Assembly: GCA_947561715.1 (NCBI GenBank)
Contig: OX387198.1
Location: 12,524,001-12,588,000 of the forward strand
Reading direction: 5' to 3'
Length of the DNA stretch: 64,000 nucleotides
Source: Ascidia mentula
Taxonomy: Eukaryota > Chordata > Ascidiacea > Phlebobranchia > Ascidiidae
A program made the position numbers and the translations under genes. Within the stretch, counting starts at the first letter, position 1, and every line of letters starts with the position of its first letter. The notes below the pieces were generated by a model. That model did not search any database. It saw only the letters and a list, made by a program, of their open reading frames with translations, and had not been told where the DNA came from. Positions 48,582-64,000 of the stretch are shown in pieces.

Positions 48582-50725
48582 ATGATAGAGGTTAGAGTAA
48601 TGGCTGCGTTCTGTGCTGGCTTTACAACTGGACTGACTCTAATGTTACTAAACAATGATGTTCCAATAGAAAGCATGAAGGTAATTGGCAATTTCAAACT
48701 TTAATGCAAGGGCAGGCAGTGGAAAGCTTTTGTTGTGCAGAGCGCTTATGTGACCAAGGGCGGTTTTCAACACTCAAATACTTCAACAACCCATGCCCCG
48801 GGACTGAAGAAAAGCTGCGCTACGGGCACTTTGTCTGAAACCACAAACAGGATGGTAACAACTGTACAAATAGAGAGACATTTTATTCTCCAGTCGGCTT
48901 GCCAAAGATGGAGAGATGACTTTCAAGCGTTCAGCGACGAGCCGAACGGAGATGCTCTTTATTCGAATAAATACAAAGTAAGTTTAAAAAATATCATTTT
49001 ACATTTTTCGAACCATCCAATTCTAAAAGGTGTTTAAAATTTCTATGGCTATGTAGCAAAAACCTTATATTTTTTTTAATACTTAGTCATCAAATGCGTA
49101 TTGATTTTTAATCATGAAGTGCGAGACTGAAATATTACAAAAGTTATATTCACTGTTTTCCTTATATGCGGCAATTAGGACGTTTTAGAGCTGGAAGTAG
49201 GCCGGAACGATGCGGAACGCCCGGCAGGAATTCAACGGCTGCTGTGTCCCAAATAGTTACGAAAAACTTAAATTTAGTAAATTTATTCACTTTTGTAACA
49301 AATCTCGCCTATAAGAATACGAAAAAACAGAATTGTTAATTTTTTCCTCTAAATTCAATCGTTCCGGTAAGAATTGTTTTTTACTTTCAACTCACATGCA
49401 ATTACGTTTTAAAGCATTAGTGTTGGGAGTAGCGTAATGTAAACATGAAACAAGAAAAGCAAGACGCAACGGGGTTGTAAGCAAATATTTTGAACATACA
49501 AAGCGCAGCACGATACGTGGAACCAGACGTTCGTTATGTCAAATTCATAAAAACAAACATGTCAAATTCACCTGTTCGTTATCAAGATGTCGCTCAGCAC
49601 GATATATTGTATTCAGGATATAGCAGTATTTGTCTTTCATCAGTAAACAGCAGTATTTCTAGCTTTTACGTTTACAATTCGGATGAAGTATCGAGTTCTT
49701 TCTTTTAACGATTTAACTATAATTTCGAAATATTCTGCACCAGTTACCCGAAAATTAAATTTACTTTACGTACCGACGCCTGAATAATGTGTGACAGGTG
49801 GCGAGATAATGTTTAAACCTTCTCGCTGCTACTTTAGGGCATCATTACAGTTGATGGACATCTTGCAAGAGTGTGCAAGATTATTGTCCACATCGTTCGT
49901 ACTTAAACTCGCATCTTCTAAATCCGGGCCAATTTTTCTTGTCTGTTCAGTTTGCGTCGTGCGACATACTTAAGTGCGGTTTCAGCAGTTGGTTGAGAGC
50001 GGTTCTCGTGTTCGACGGCTTTTTCACCAAACAACAATACGATAACGGCACAGTGACAAGTTTCGACGCCATAATGACTGGAGAAAATAAAGCACGGATT
50101 CGAGCCAAGAAGGAGAAGGCAAAGCAAGTTTGGAACGACAGCCTTGTTCGGGTACACTCGTATAATGTTAAAGCTAAACGAATAAAAAAATCATTTTGAT
50201 TGTTTACAGATCATTACAGTAAGGCACCCCTTCAGTCGGCTCGTGTCTGCCTACAATGACAAGATGATATCCGACAGACCGGGACACACCACCGTTTTTA
50301 AACAAATGGCTAAAAAAATACTCGGCAACTACAAGCATCTTAGAGGAAACCCTGAAGATCGAAACAAAACAGACACTGAGGTCACTTTTGAAGACTTTCT
50401 GCGATTCGTTGTCGACTCGAAGCAAAAGGACGCCCACTGGAAATTTTACGACACGTGGTGTCGCCCTTGCGTTCACCGCTACGATTACGTCATGAAGTTT
50501 GAAACCTTGGTGGATGACGCGAATTATCTGCGGCAAATGTTGAATCTTACAGAGGAAGACAGTAGTGTGTTCTTTCCTCGAGCCACTTACCAGTCTGACT
50601 TCGTTAAGGTGGAAGAGCATTTCCTCAAACTCCCAACAGATTTATCTCGTGACGTGTACAAACATTACCAATTCGACTTCGAGCTTTTTGGATACGAAAA
50701 ACCGCATTGGATAGACCCTAAGTAG
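48582..50725 (+). CDS. Carbohydrate sulfotransferase, diverged paralog (gene F)
   Basis: PAPS-dependent Golgi sulfotransferase of the same superfamily as A-C but clearly diverged. Exons 48582-48680, 48741-48977, 49951-50151 and 50210-50725 join in frame to 350 residues with the same four-exon plan and intron phases. I chose the start at 48582 (MIEVRVMAAFCAGFTTGLTL) because it aligns with the anchor of A-C; in-frame ATGs at 48522 and 48561 would lengthen it. 5'-PSB is LKCGFSSWLRAVLVF, 3'-PSB TVRHPFSRLVSAYNDK. The C-terminal part has HRYDYVMKFETLVDDANYL, close to the family pattern, and ends FELFGYEKPHWIDPK. Exon 2 (stem) is shorter than in A-C. Intron 1 is only 60 bases. Confidence 0.9.
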
Positions 50726-50878
50726 ACATAGAGAAAGGGTAATTTTAGCCTCGACGGCTTTTTTGTGCGGCCCGTGAAGCATTTTTAAATTCCTGATTAC
50801 TTTGCGACAATGTATAACAATTCATTTCATTCGGAACCGATTGAATTGCCCGTGATACTTTTATTGTAAAGTTTAAAG

Positions 50879-51131
50879 CAGTGGTTCTTAACCGGTGGGA
50901 AATTATAGGGGAATTGTATAGGTGGATTAGTCGGCACCTATATATACAAAAGTATTTGCAAAGAGATGTTATATTCTGTACTACACTGTGTGTCGTACAC
51001 ACTTATTGGCATTTGGTCACGCAATGCGGTAAAATGTAATAATTGATTTCTATATTTTAAAATAAGTGGGAAATAACGATTCCGTTTAAACTAAAAACGG
51101 GAAATGAGAGAAAAATGGTTAAGAATCACTG
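50879..51131. mobile_element. hAT-type MITE, 253 bp, complete
   Basis: Terminal inverted repeats CAGTGGTTCTTAACC and GGTTAAGAATCACTG match the widespread hAT terminal consensus. The flanks GTTTAAAG (50871-50878) and GTTTAAAC (51132-51139) are an 8-bp target duplication with one change. No coding capacity. Confidence 0.88.
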
Positions 51132-51950
51132 GTTTAAACAGAGAAAGTTGTAATGGCCTTTTTAAAACTATTGCTATTGTTTATGCAATTGCTATTGTTT
51201 CGTCACTGGATGTTATTGTGTAACCGAAATTAGCTTGTCTTCCTAATTTGGTTAACGCCTAGGCTACTCTGCACTAACGGTCTATCGCAGAGGCCTGAAG
51301 TCACACGACCAAGGTGGCTATTTTTGTAATAAAATAGAAAAACGCCACTTAATATAAAAGAATGAAACGATAAAAGCGCGAATAAAACAACGTTTGTTCT
51401 AAGACTTGCACAAAATGCACATTCCACTAACAACTAGCGTTCATCGACAATTACCTCATAAGATCTCCCACCAAAAACAGTGTTTACCACACGCCACCAC
51501 CAGAGAACTGTCTGACTTTTCGCTCATTATTTCTCTCGCCAGCGCTTGACCAATCATTTTTGCCCGCGTTTGCTACGCAAGCATGATCGCTCGGGCATAT
51601 TAAAAGTAAAATTGCAAAATAACTACAAAATATGTTATAAAGGTGAGTGTGAAAATAAACAAAGAAAAACATGTGAGTTAAAGTGAAGAGAAAATACAAA
51701 ACGAAATAAAGCGTGCGAAAACAAAACGAACAAAGGCGTTTGCAATTTTTCCTTTGTAAGTTGGTCTATTTAGATTTAACAACGTAGGCTGAAATATTTC
51801 ATAAATTATTATTCTTTGACAAAACTTTCGCAGCTTTATCTCAACCCATTTAACGGCACACCGTTTCTACTAGAGTTTGACTACAGCACACGTTTTCTAC
51901 TAGACCCTACTCTCATTACTTTTGGGGACATTTTGTCATTGTAACAAAAG

Positions 51951-52025
51951 CATAGTTCTCAAACTGCGGCCCTCGAGTTACTTTGAAGGTTTTAATTTAG
52001 CCATGCGAGAAGTTTGACACCCCTG
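51951..52025. mobile_element. hAT-like remnant
   Basis: The left end has TTCTCAAACTGCGGCCCTCGA and the right end AGTTTGACACCCCTG; both resemble hAT terminal and subterminal sequences common in animals. The ends do not match each other well and no target duplication is seen, so it is probably two remnants or an internally deleted copy. Confidence 0.45.
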
Positions 52026-53813
52026 GTTTAAACACACCAACCAGCATAGTACAAAAATACATCTAATTCTACAGCTGGTGACACGAAATGTGCGACAGGT
52101 AAATAACTCTAAGTGTCACAGATATTTAACAGTGCCTCGGTGAACGCGAGATGAGTCTTTTGGATTGTAAAACCTTCTTCTAACGCGTTCTCTAAAGAAA
52201 CCAGAACTTGGATAATTTCCCGAGTAATTATTGTATTGCAATCTATTACCAGCTTCATTGAAACGGAACATTACGAAACTCTGTAATATGAACGTTGATT
52301 CTATCGGGTTCAGAGAGACTTGCAGTTAATATCAGAATAGCAGTATAACAGTAATATATATATATATATATATCGTATACGAAAGAATAGACTGGATATA
52401 CAGGTACACACTGGGCTTTTCAAAGCTCTCCACACTGAGAGCTGGTTGGTCAATAATGTCACGTGATATCATGAACCGCTTGAAGTAATATGATACAAGA
52501 ACATAAAACACAGAATATTGTCAGCTAGGAGTATAAGTCGTTTAACTTTCAACCGCAAACAATTATTTGGGAAGAAATTTGTATTTCGAGTCACTTTCAA
52601 ACAACAGCATTTAACTGAACGGTTACGTCGTGTTGAAAACTTAATGGCATCATCGTTCGGGATCCCTACCCAAGATAAATTTGTCTGTTCAGATGGCAAA
52701 ATAAACGCAACCGCAATAAATTTGTGGAGAAAATTCATGCTTTAACGTTCAGCGAATAAGCGCGTTAAACTAACCATTGTTTTTTTAAACACGGAGAATT
52801 GTTACCGAACACGTGGCATTGTTACAAAACAAAGTACTATTTTTCGTTCAATCGTAAAGAGACATAGCAGTCTTTACAACATGCCAGGTTTTTAATGGTT
52901 TTGTTGTTATTTCAACGTGTTTTCTAAACTTATGTAAGTACAAGAATCATGTAATCGAAATATGGTCGTTCTCATACGTTAGTTACCAGATACGACATTT
53001 TTACTATCCGACACACACGACAATTTTTCTCAAGATGTTCAACACGCAATAAAAAATCAACGCCCTGTAGGTGATTCACGTGTGCTGGAGAGTCATTGCT
53101 GAACACGTTCTGGTGCAACACTAACAGAACGTGATCGTTCGCGTGTTATGTGGGACGCACTCAAATGGTTACTTTAATAAAAGGGTAAAAATGTATCCTG
53201 TAAGAATATTTCATGTGGTAAACAGGATATTAAATGAATCACTTTACTCGAGAACGTTCGATGGGTTGATCATTTGGGTTGCATCAAGAGGTTATGTTTA
53301 CACTTGTCGGAACTTGCGAATTATTCAATACATCTGGTAACGGGGCTTGCAAATGCTTGTACAATGCTGCAAACGAAATAAATGCAATGCTGCACATTAC
53401 GCAATACAAGAACTGGTTTCTCTGACGTATGTTACAGACATTCCCGTTGTAATGTGACAACTGTGAAACTAAAACATTTGCTTTCAGTTTCGCCCACGTG
53501 TTTCTTAAACGCGTTGTTATAATGTAATGAACGCAAATGTCGTAGAAACTGCTTAATTAGATGTTTTCGTACGCTGGGGTAGTTTTTAAGTACGTCCAAT
53601 ATGTTATGAGCTGGCCTTGAAGTTGTGTACTTTGGTCCAAAACACTCACCAAGTCCATAACAGTACAGTGTAGAAAACAGCCAATTGCATTTTTTGTGAT
53701 ATACAAAAAAGAAAAAGACACGATGAGTATATACGGCTTGATTAAAGGTGTCCATAGTTATTACACTGATATATACGTATAATAAGTGCATCCTTATTAT
53801 GTCACGTCAATGT
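52026..53813. other. Gene-free region between gene F and the carboxylesterase
   Basis: Apart from the TA repeat, I see only short open frames with no recognisable similarity. Genes F (+) and the carboxylesterase (-) converge here, so both 3' UTRs lie at its edges. Confidence 0.4.
52354..52373. repeat. (TA)n microsatellite
   Basis: About ten TA dinucleotides in a row inside a gene-free stretch. Confidence 0.9.
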
Positions 53814-59255
<5,442 letters not shown>

Positions 59256-60221
59256 TAATCAATTTTAACGGTAAGGAACAGGATATTGTGTTCACATTTT
59301 ACACGCAAATTTTAGTCTCTTGAAACACACTATCTGTTAGTCATTTCATGTAACAACGCATAATTTGAGTACTACATTTAAAAATGCTTCCTTTATAACG
59401 CGACTTTCGTCACATCATAGAAGCGTCAATCATCACGCTATGTGTTGATGATATAGAATCTAACACCGTTTTACACACAGCCACAAACAATAGCGTTAAC
59501 AGATCCAATGATAAAAAAACACAATGCAGATTTCAATATGAGTTCGCTCGGCTGCTATAACTGAAACTTAAGTCTGCTATGCGTATTCTTGCTGTAGACT
59601 ACTGAATTTGGACGTGCGCAAACTTTTTATAAATTAAAAGACACATTGCAATATTAGGTGGCGTAACTTTAAATTGTTCCAAGCGCGTTAGTGACTGACC
59701 CAGTTCTACCGCGTGCCTGTTGCTTAGTTAAGTGACCGAGACTAGCTGGTGTTGCAGAGAGAAAGTCATTCTGCAGGAAAGCTTAACTCCCGTCCCTCTG
59801 TACCCTTCGTTCCGCCTGAGTTCCAGTTTTGTGAGTAATTAAGTCATAAAACATGTGTGGTGCTATCATGTTTCATGACTTACTACTAAGTCTTTGCATT
59901 GTTCCAGTCCATATTTTTTAATATGTGTAAAGTCATGGTTGCAACCCTTCGTCAGCATGACCATTCTAGAAAATTACAATTTCTGCAACCGTTGTCGAAA
60001 ACATTGTGTCATCTTACAATCGTGTGCAATCAAGCGGAAAAACTGCACACATGGTTAAGTGCGCAAATGCAAATGTTTACTTAAGCAAGTGATGCTTTGG
60101 GTTTTATCAAAGAGATGCTGCACATATGCAAGGGAAGTTTTTCTGCAGTTTTGAATAACTAGTTGTTTTCCTGCAACCAGGTTCGCGATTGTTTCCAAGG
60201 TTTCTCCTGTTAGACTAAAAA
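59256..60221. promoter_or_regulatory. Divergent intergenic region, carboxylesterase / C1-THF synthase
   Basis: The two genes are transcribed away from each other, leaving 966 bases between start codons, so both promoters should be here (inference). No core element is identified and no repeat seen. Confidence 0.45.
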
Positions 60222-63200
60222 ATGGCGCAGATTTTGAATGGAAAAGCGGTTGCCGCAGATTTACGGAAACGTCTGACTTTGGAAGTAGCTGATATGAAGA
60301 TCAAGCTTCCGAGTTTTAAACCGGGACTGGCAATTGTGCAGGTAATTACGTTGGTGTAAAACCATTTTGGTTCAAAGTGTTTACCTATAACAATTGCAAT
60401 ATCGTTTTATTTTAATACAGGTAGGAGGAAGAGAAGATTCAAATGTTTACATTCGTATGAAAGTCAAGGCCGGAGAGGAGATTGGTATAAGTGTTCGTCA
60501 CATGAAGTTTCCAAGCACAATTGCTCAAATGGAACTGGTGGAAGAAATAAATCGACTAAATGCATCAGATGGTAAGACCATGAGTTTAATTAATATTGTT
60601 TTTTTTAGGATTACCAAGCTATCATTCTTGTGTGATTGGGTAAATATTACATAAATGCTAAATCTACCTTATTTCATGTTTCATGGTTACATGAGCTATC
60701 CTGTTGCCTGGGTGTGTTGTTAAAATTGTATACATATTTAACATTTAAAAAGTAATCTTAGGAGGTTTTAAATTTATAACATGTTGTGGAATGTACTTGA
60801 AAACATTTTGTTTAAATGAAGTTATCTTTATGAAATTGAATTGTTTTTGTTTTGCACGAAAGACTTCTACGCAGATGAATAAAAACAATGCAAAAGCAGA
60901 AATGGCATTGGCACCGAAAAAAAAAGGGTTACCAAGTCAGGACAACCACTGTCTGTTATAGAATTGTTAATATCCAGTTATGTAAAATCCGTCTGTTGTT
61001 GATTTATTTATTATTTTTCCATATCAAGTGTTGGTATTAAATATTTCGTATTTAGACGTTCATGGAATAATTGTGCAATTGCCACTGGACAGTGAAAATA
61101 ATATTGATGCTGATCTTGTAACAAACACCATCCTCCCAAGTAAAGATGTGGATGGACTGCACAATGAAAATGCAGGCAAGCTTAGTAGAGGAATTCTGGA
61201 TGGAGTTTTTGTTCCTTGCACTGCAAGAGGTTGTCTGGAGTTGATAACACACACTAAAACTGAGGTACAATTAGCTCAACCAAATACAAAAACATCATGG
61301 CCTGTATTTGTTAAGTTTGTCCGTAGTAAAAGAGGACTGAAAATCATGTTATGTTTGACACAGATTAAGGGAAAAACTGCAGCTGTTATTGGTCGCAGTA
61401 AGATTGTGGGTTCCCCAGTTGCAGAACTGTTGAAATGGAATGATGCCACAGTTTCAGTTTGTCATTCTAAAACTGAAAATGTGGAAAAAATAACCAAGGA
61501 AGCTGATATTCTTGTGGTGGCTGTTCGACAGCCTGAGGTACCTAATTTATTTTTTAAAGTATACTAATTGCGCAACATATTTTGAGCAAATTGAGATTCA
61601 AGTAACGATCTTTATGATTTGATTCAGATGGTAAAGGGAGATTGGATTAAACCAGGTGCTGTTGTAATTGATTGTGGAGTAAACCCTATTCCTGATGCAT
61701 CAAAGAAAAGTGGTCAAAGACTTGTTGGTGATGTGGATTACAAAGATGCTTTAAAAGTAAGACCATAACCATCTCTTGTTATGTTGACATAGTGTTCTGT
61801 TTATCGAAATTATTCATTACTTTGACTAAAATATTTATTCAGCAGAATGTTCTTTTCGGTTAGGTTACATCTATTAGCGCGCTAGGTAATGCGACCATGT
61901 TACGTTACGAGCAAATGAGATTGCAACTCGTGGAAACGAATTAGTTTTTGGTTGCTAAGATAATGCGTAGCGCTGTGTTTCATTAAAAATGGCAATTTGA
62001 TTTAAGACGCTTGATAAAGGTCGTTTGAATCGCACGCAACAAAAAAAAAGCAACACTTATGCAAATGACCACCTGTCCTTCCTGGCCCCTTTAGACCAAA
62101 GTGCATGGAAAATGCACTATTAAGGGCAATGCATTTTGTGACTTTGCCAAAAAAATGCCATTTCTCTTTTAGGAAAATAGAAAAAATGTAAATCCACGAC
62201 TTGTGGCATATGGTGATATTTAAGAAACAGCGTGTGATGAATGTGAGATTAATCTTAGAACAGAGACATCCGGCATTGGGTGAATGGTTGGAATATCCAA
62301 GGAAACTTGCCAGTCAACAAACACTCGTTGTTTGTCTTTGACCGTTTTGCTGTAGAGAGTGCAATGCACAAATAGAAACGCTTGAAAAAGTTGCAGCTGG
62401 TTGTTTAACGACCAAATCGTTACATAGGCTGCAAGTTGTACATTTAAAGAAAATCGCAGCTCGCAGGGGCATTTTGAAATGCTTACTTAAACGCTTATGC
62501 ATTACAGAAATTATGCCATATATTCATTTAGTTTAGAAAGTAGTTTGCCTCTAATCTTACCAGATAGATTACAGTTAGTCACGATTTGATAATGTATTAT
62601 GACGTCATGATTGTCATTTTGTGTGGATGAAACCGCGTTGATTGTTTCTCGCGACGGTTTCAACTGTCACATGATTTTGCACTAAACCAGCCAGTAAAAT
62701 ATTGTCTTTTTTCTTGATTAAAACACTACGATGCAATTTTAATACGAACAAGATAGCGAATACAATGGTAGAGAACTTCATGCTACAAACGTTTCGATTG
62801 TTTTCTACAATCATTTTCAATGTTTTGCACATTTTATTGGCTATCTTGTTCGTATTAAAGATGTATAAAACCGTCAGATATGTTCCTAAGATGTAATTTT
62901 AAACCAGCAAGCACCAAAACTGAACTAAATTGTAAACCCTTTTTTATTTGCTGAAATCCTGTTTCGCGCGCCATTCACGTATATTAGGCGGGAAATGACT
63001 ATCCGTTTTGATCAAAACAAAAACATTTGCGCCACTGAAACATGGCGCGTCACACCAATTTAACTGTTCCGCGCCGGTTCACAAAAATATTTTGGCGCTT
63101 ATTGTGGAAGCCTCTGGCTCTACACGTGCATGGCGTAACGAAATAGGAGGGAAAATAATGAATCACAGGGCAGTGGAAATCGTGTCTTTTGTGTAAGGGA

Positions 63201-64000
63201 TGTGGCGCTGCCATTTAACTTTTGTGTTGCTTTTGCGCAATGCTAAAATGCGTTTTGTGCTAATGCTTCTGTTACTGTTCGTGCCCAGGAGAAGTGTTTA
63301 TTTTATTGTCAGGGTATTTTTATTTAGTCTTTGGTTTTGTTTGCTGCTTATTGTGTTGTGGTTGGCCTACATGCTGTGGTACAATATATACGTGTTCCGT
63401 ATTTGTAGATTCATTTAACTTTGGAAGGATGTAACTGTTGTGGGTGGTAGATGGTAGATATTATGTCATTGTTATGCTTATGTAATATTTATTGGGTATT
63501 CATTTACTTAGGTTGCCTCGTGGATTACCCCTGTGCCTGGTGGTGTAGGTCCTATGACAGTAGTCATGTTGATGAAAAATACTGTTGAAGCTGCCGCCAG
63601 ACGCCTAAGAAGAAAACTTGCACCAACATGGGACTTGAGGTGTGTTTTGTACAGCATTTGTGTCAAAGTGGATGTCATACTAACAGTTTTGTGGCGATGC
63701 CATTTGATGTTGATGGCTTCTGCAATATCAGCAAGAATTATAAGTTGTTGTTGTGCTAATGTTTTCTAAAAATAACAGTTTCTTGTGGTATTTTTAAGTT
63801 AATCTTCTATTACCCAAAATAAGCAACTATTTCCCAGCTTTAAAGTATTACTTAGTATATCAAATATGTTGCATTCTTTAAAAAATCTGAAAACACCTTT
63901 TTGCAAAAATTTCTTTTTGCAGGTGCTTAGCATTAAAGTTGCTGTCTCCAGTGCCCAGTGACATTGCTATCGCAAGTGCTCAAAAGCCAAAAGATGTCAG
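60222..64000 (+). CDS. MTHFD1: C1-tetrahydrofolate synthase, 5' part (methylene-THF dehydrogenase/cyclohydrolase)
   Basis: One-carbon folate enzyme: oxidises 5,10-methylene-THF and hydrolyses methenyl-THF, normally followed by a 10-formyl-THF synthetase domain. Exons 60222-60341, 60421-60571, 61056-61264, 61364-61537, 61628-61756, 63512-63639 and 63923 to beyond the window join in frame. The start [18 protein letters not shown] has no mitochondrial leader, so it is the cytosolic type. Y50 and K54 in [11 protein letters not shown] are the active-site YxxxK pair. [19 protein letters not shown] (NADP loop) and [11 protein letters not shown] are family signatures. The last visible exon ([11 protein letters not shown]) matches the linker into the synthetase domain, so this is the trifunctional form rather than MTHFD2. 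Usual ATGQPE is AVRQPE here, with Arg for Gly. Confidence 0.93.
61757..63511. other. Large intron 5 of the C1-THF synthase gene
   Basis: A 1.75 kb intron, much longer than its neighbours. It holds the perfect inverted repeat at 62738-62859 and otherwise no recognised exon or RNA gene. Confidence 0.6.
62738..62859. repeat. Perfect 20-bp inverted repeat in MTHFD1 intron
   Basis: TTTAATACGAACAAGATAGC at 62738-62757 is exactly complementary to 62840-62859, with an 82-base loop that contains an A/T-rich, partly self-complementary core. Possible small MITE; no target duplication confirmed. Confidence 0.6.

Overview
The window looks like a piece of an invertebrate chordate genome, most likely an ascidian such as Ciona. 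This is an inference: the DNA is AT-rich, introns are short with GT-AG borders, genes are closely packed, and every protein is animal-like. The ascidian assignment rests on overall character, not on a decisive marker.

Layout. (1) 1.0-6.6 kb: three four-exon cytosolic glutathione S-transferases of the delta/epsilon-like type, one on + and two on -. (2) 9.1-27.4 kb, minus strand: a complete 28-exon PITPNM/rdgB (Nir) phosphatidylinositol transfer protein. The exons join in frame to 1167 residues with PITP, FFAT, DDHD and LNS2 domains. (3) 29.4-50.7 kb: a family of Golgi-type carbohydrate sulfotransferases of the HNK-1ST/chondroitin-4-sulfotransferase superfamily. Three nearly identical four-exon genes (A, B, C) and one diverged member (F) lie on +. 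Two inverted orphan copies of the last exon (D, E) point back at A and B. A, B and C belong to a recent tandem array with a repeat unit of about 5.2 kb. (4) 42.4-48 kb: a repeat island with inverted repeats, a direct duplication of about 2.07 kb, foldback structures and a captured fragment of gene F. (5) 53.8-59.3 kb, minus: a nine-exon carboxylesterase/cholinesterase-like gene of 584 residues with a complete Ser-Glu-His triad. (6) 60.2 kb to the window end, plus: the 5' part of a cytosolic C1-THF synthase (MTHFD1-like), running off the edge in its seventh exon.

Non-coding elements include hAT-type MITEs (two with 8-bp target duplications), a tRNA-derived SINE family seen in three places, a promoter minisatellite of 88-bp units carrying a CRE-like palindrome, and several hairpins.

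The genes do not form a single pathway. The most unusual part is the sulfotransferase array. Its repeat unit carries a convergent orphan catalytic exon joined to a sequence also present inside a PITPNM intron, which gives a chimeric open frame with a membrane-anchor-like N-terminus in both copies. This is the best candidate here for something undescribed, but whether it is expressed cannot be judged from sequence.
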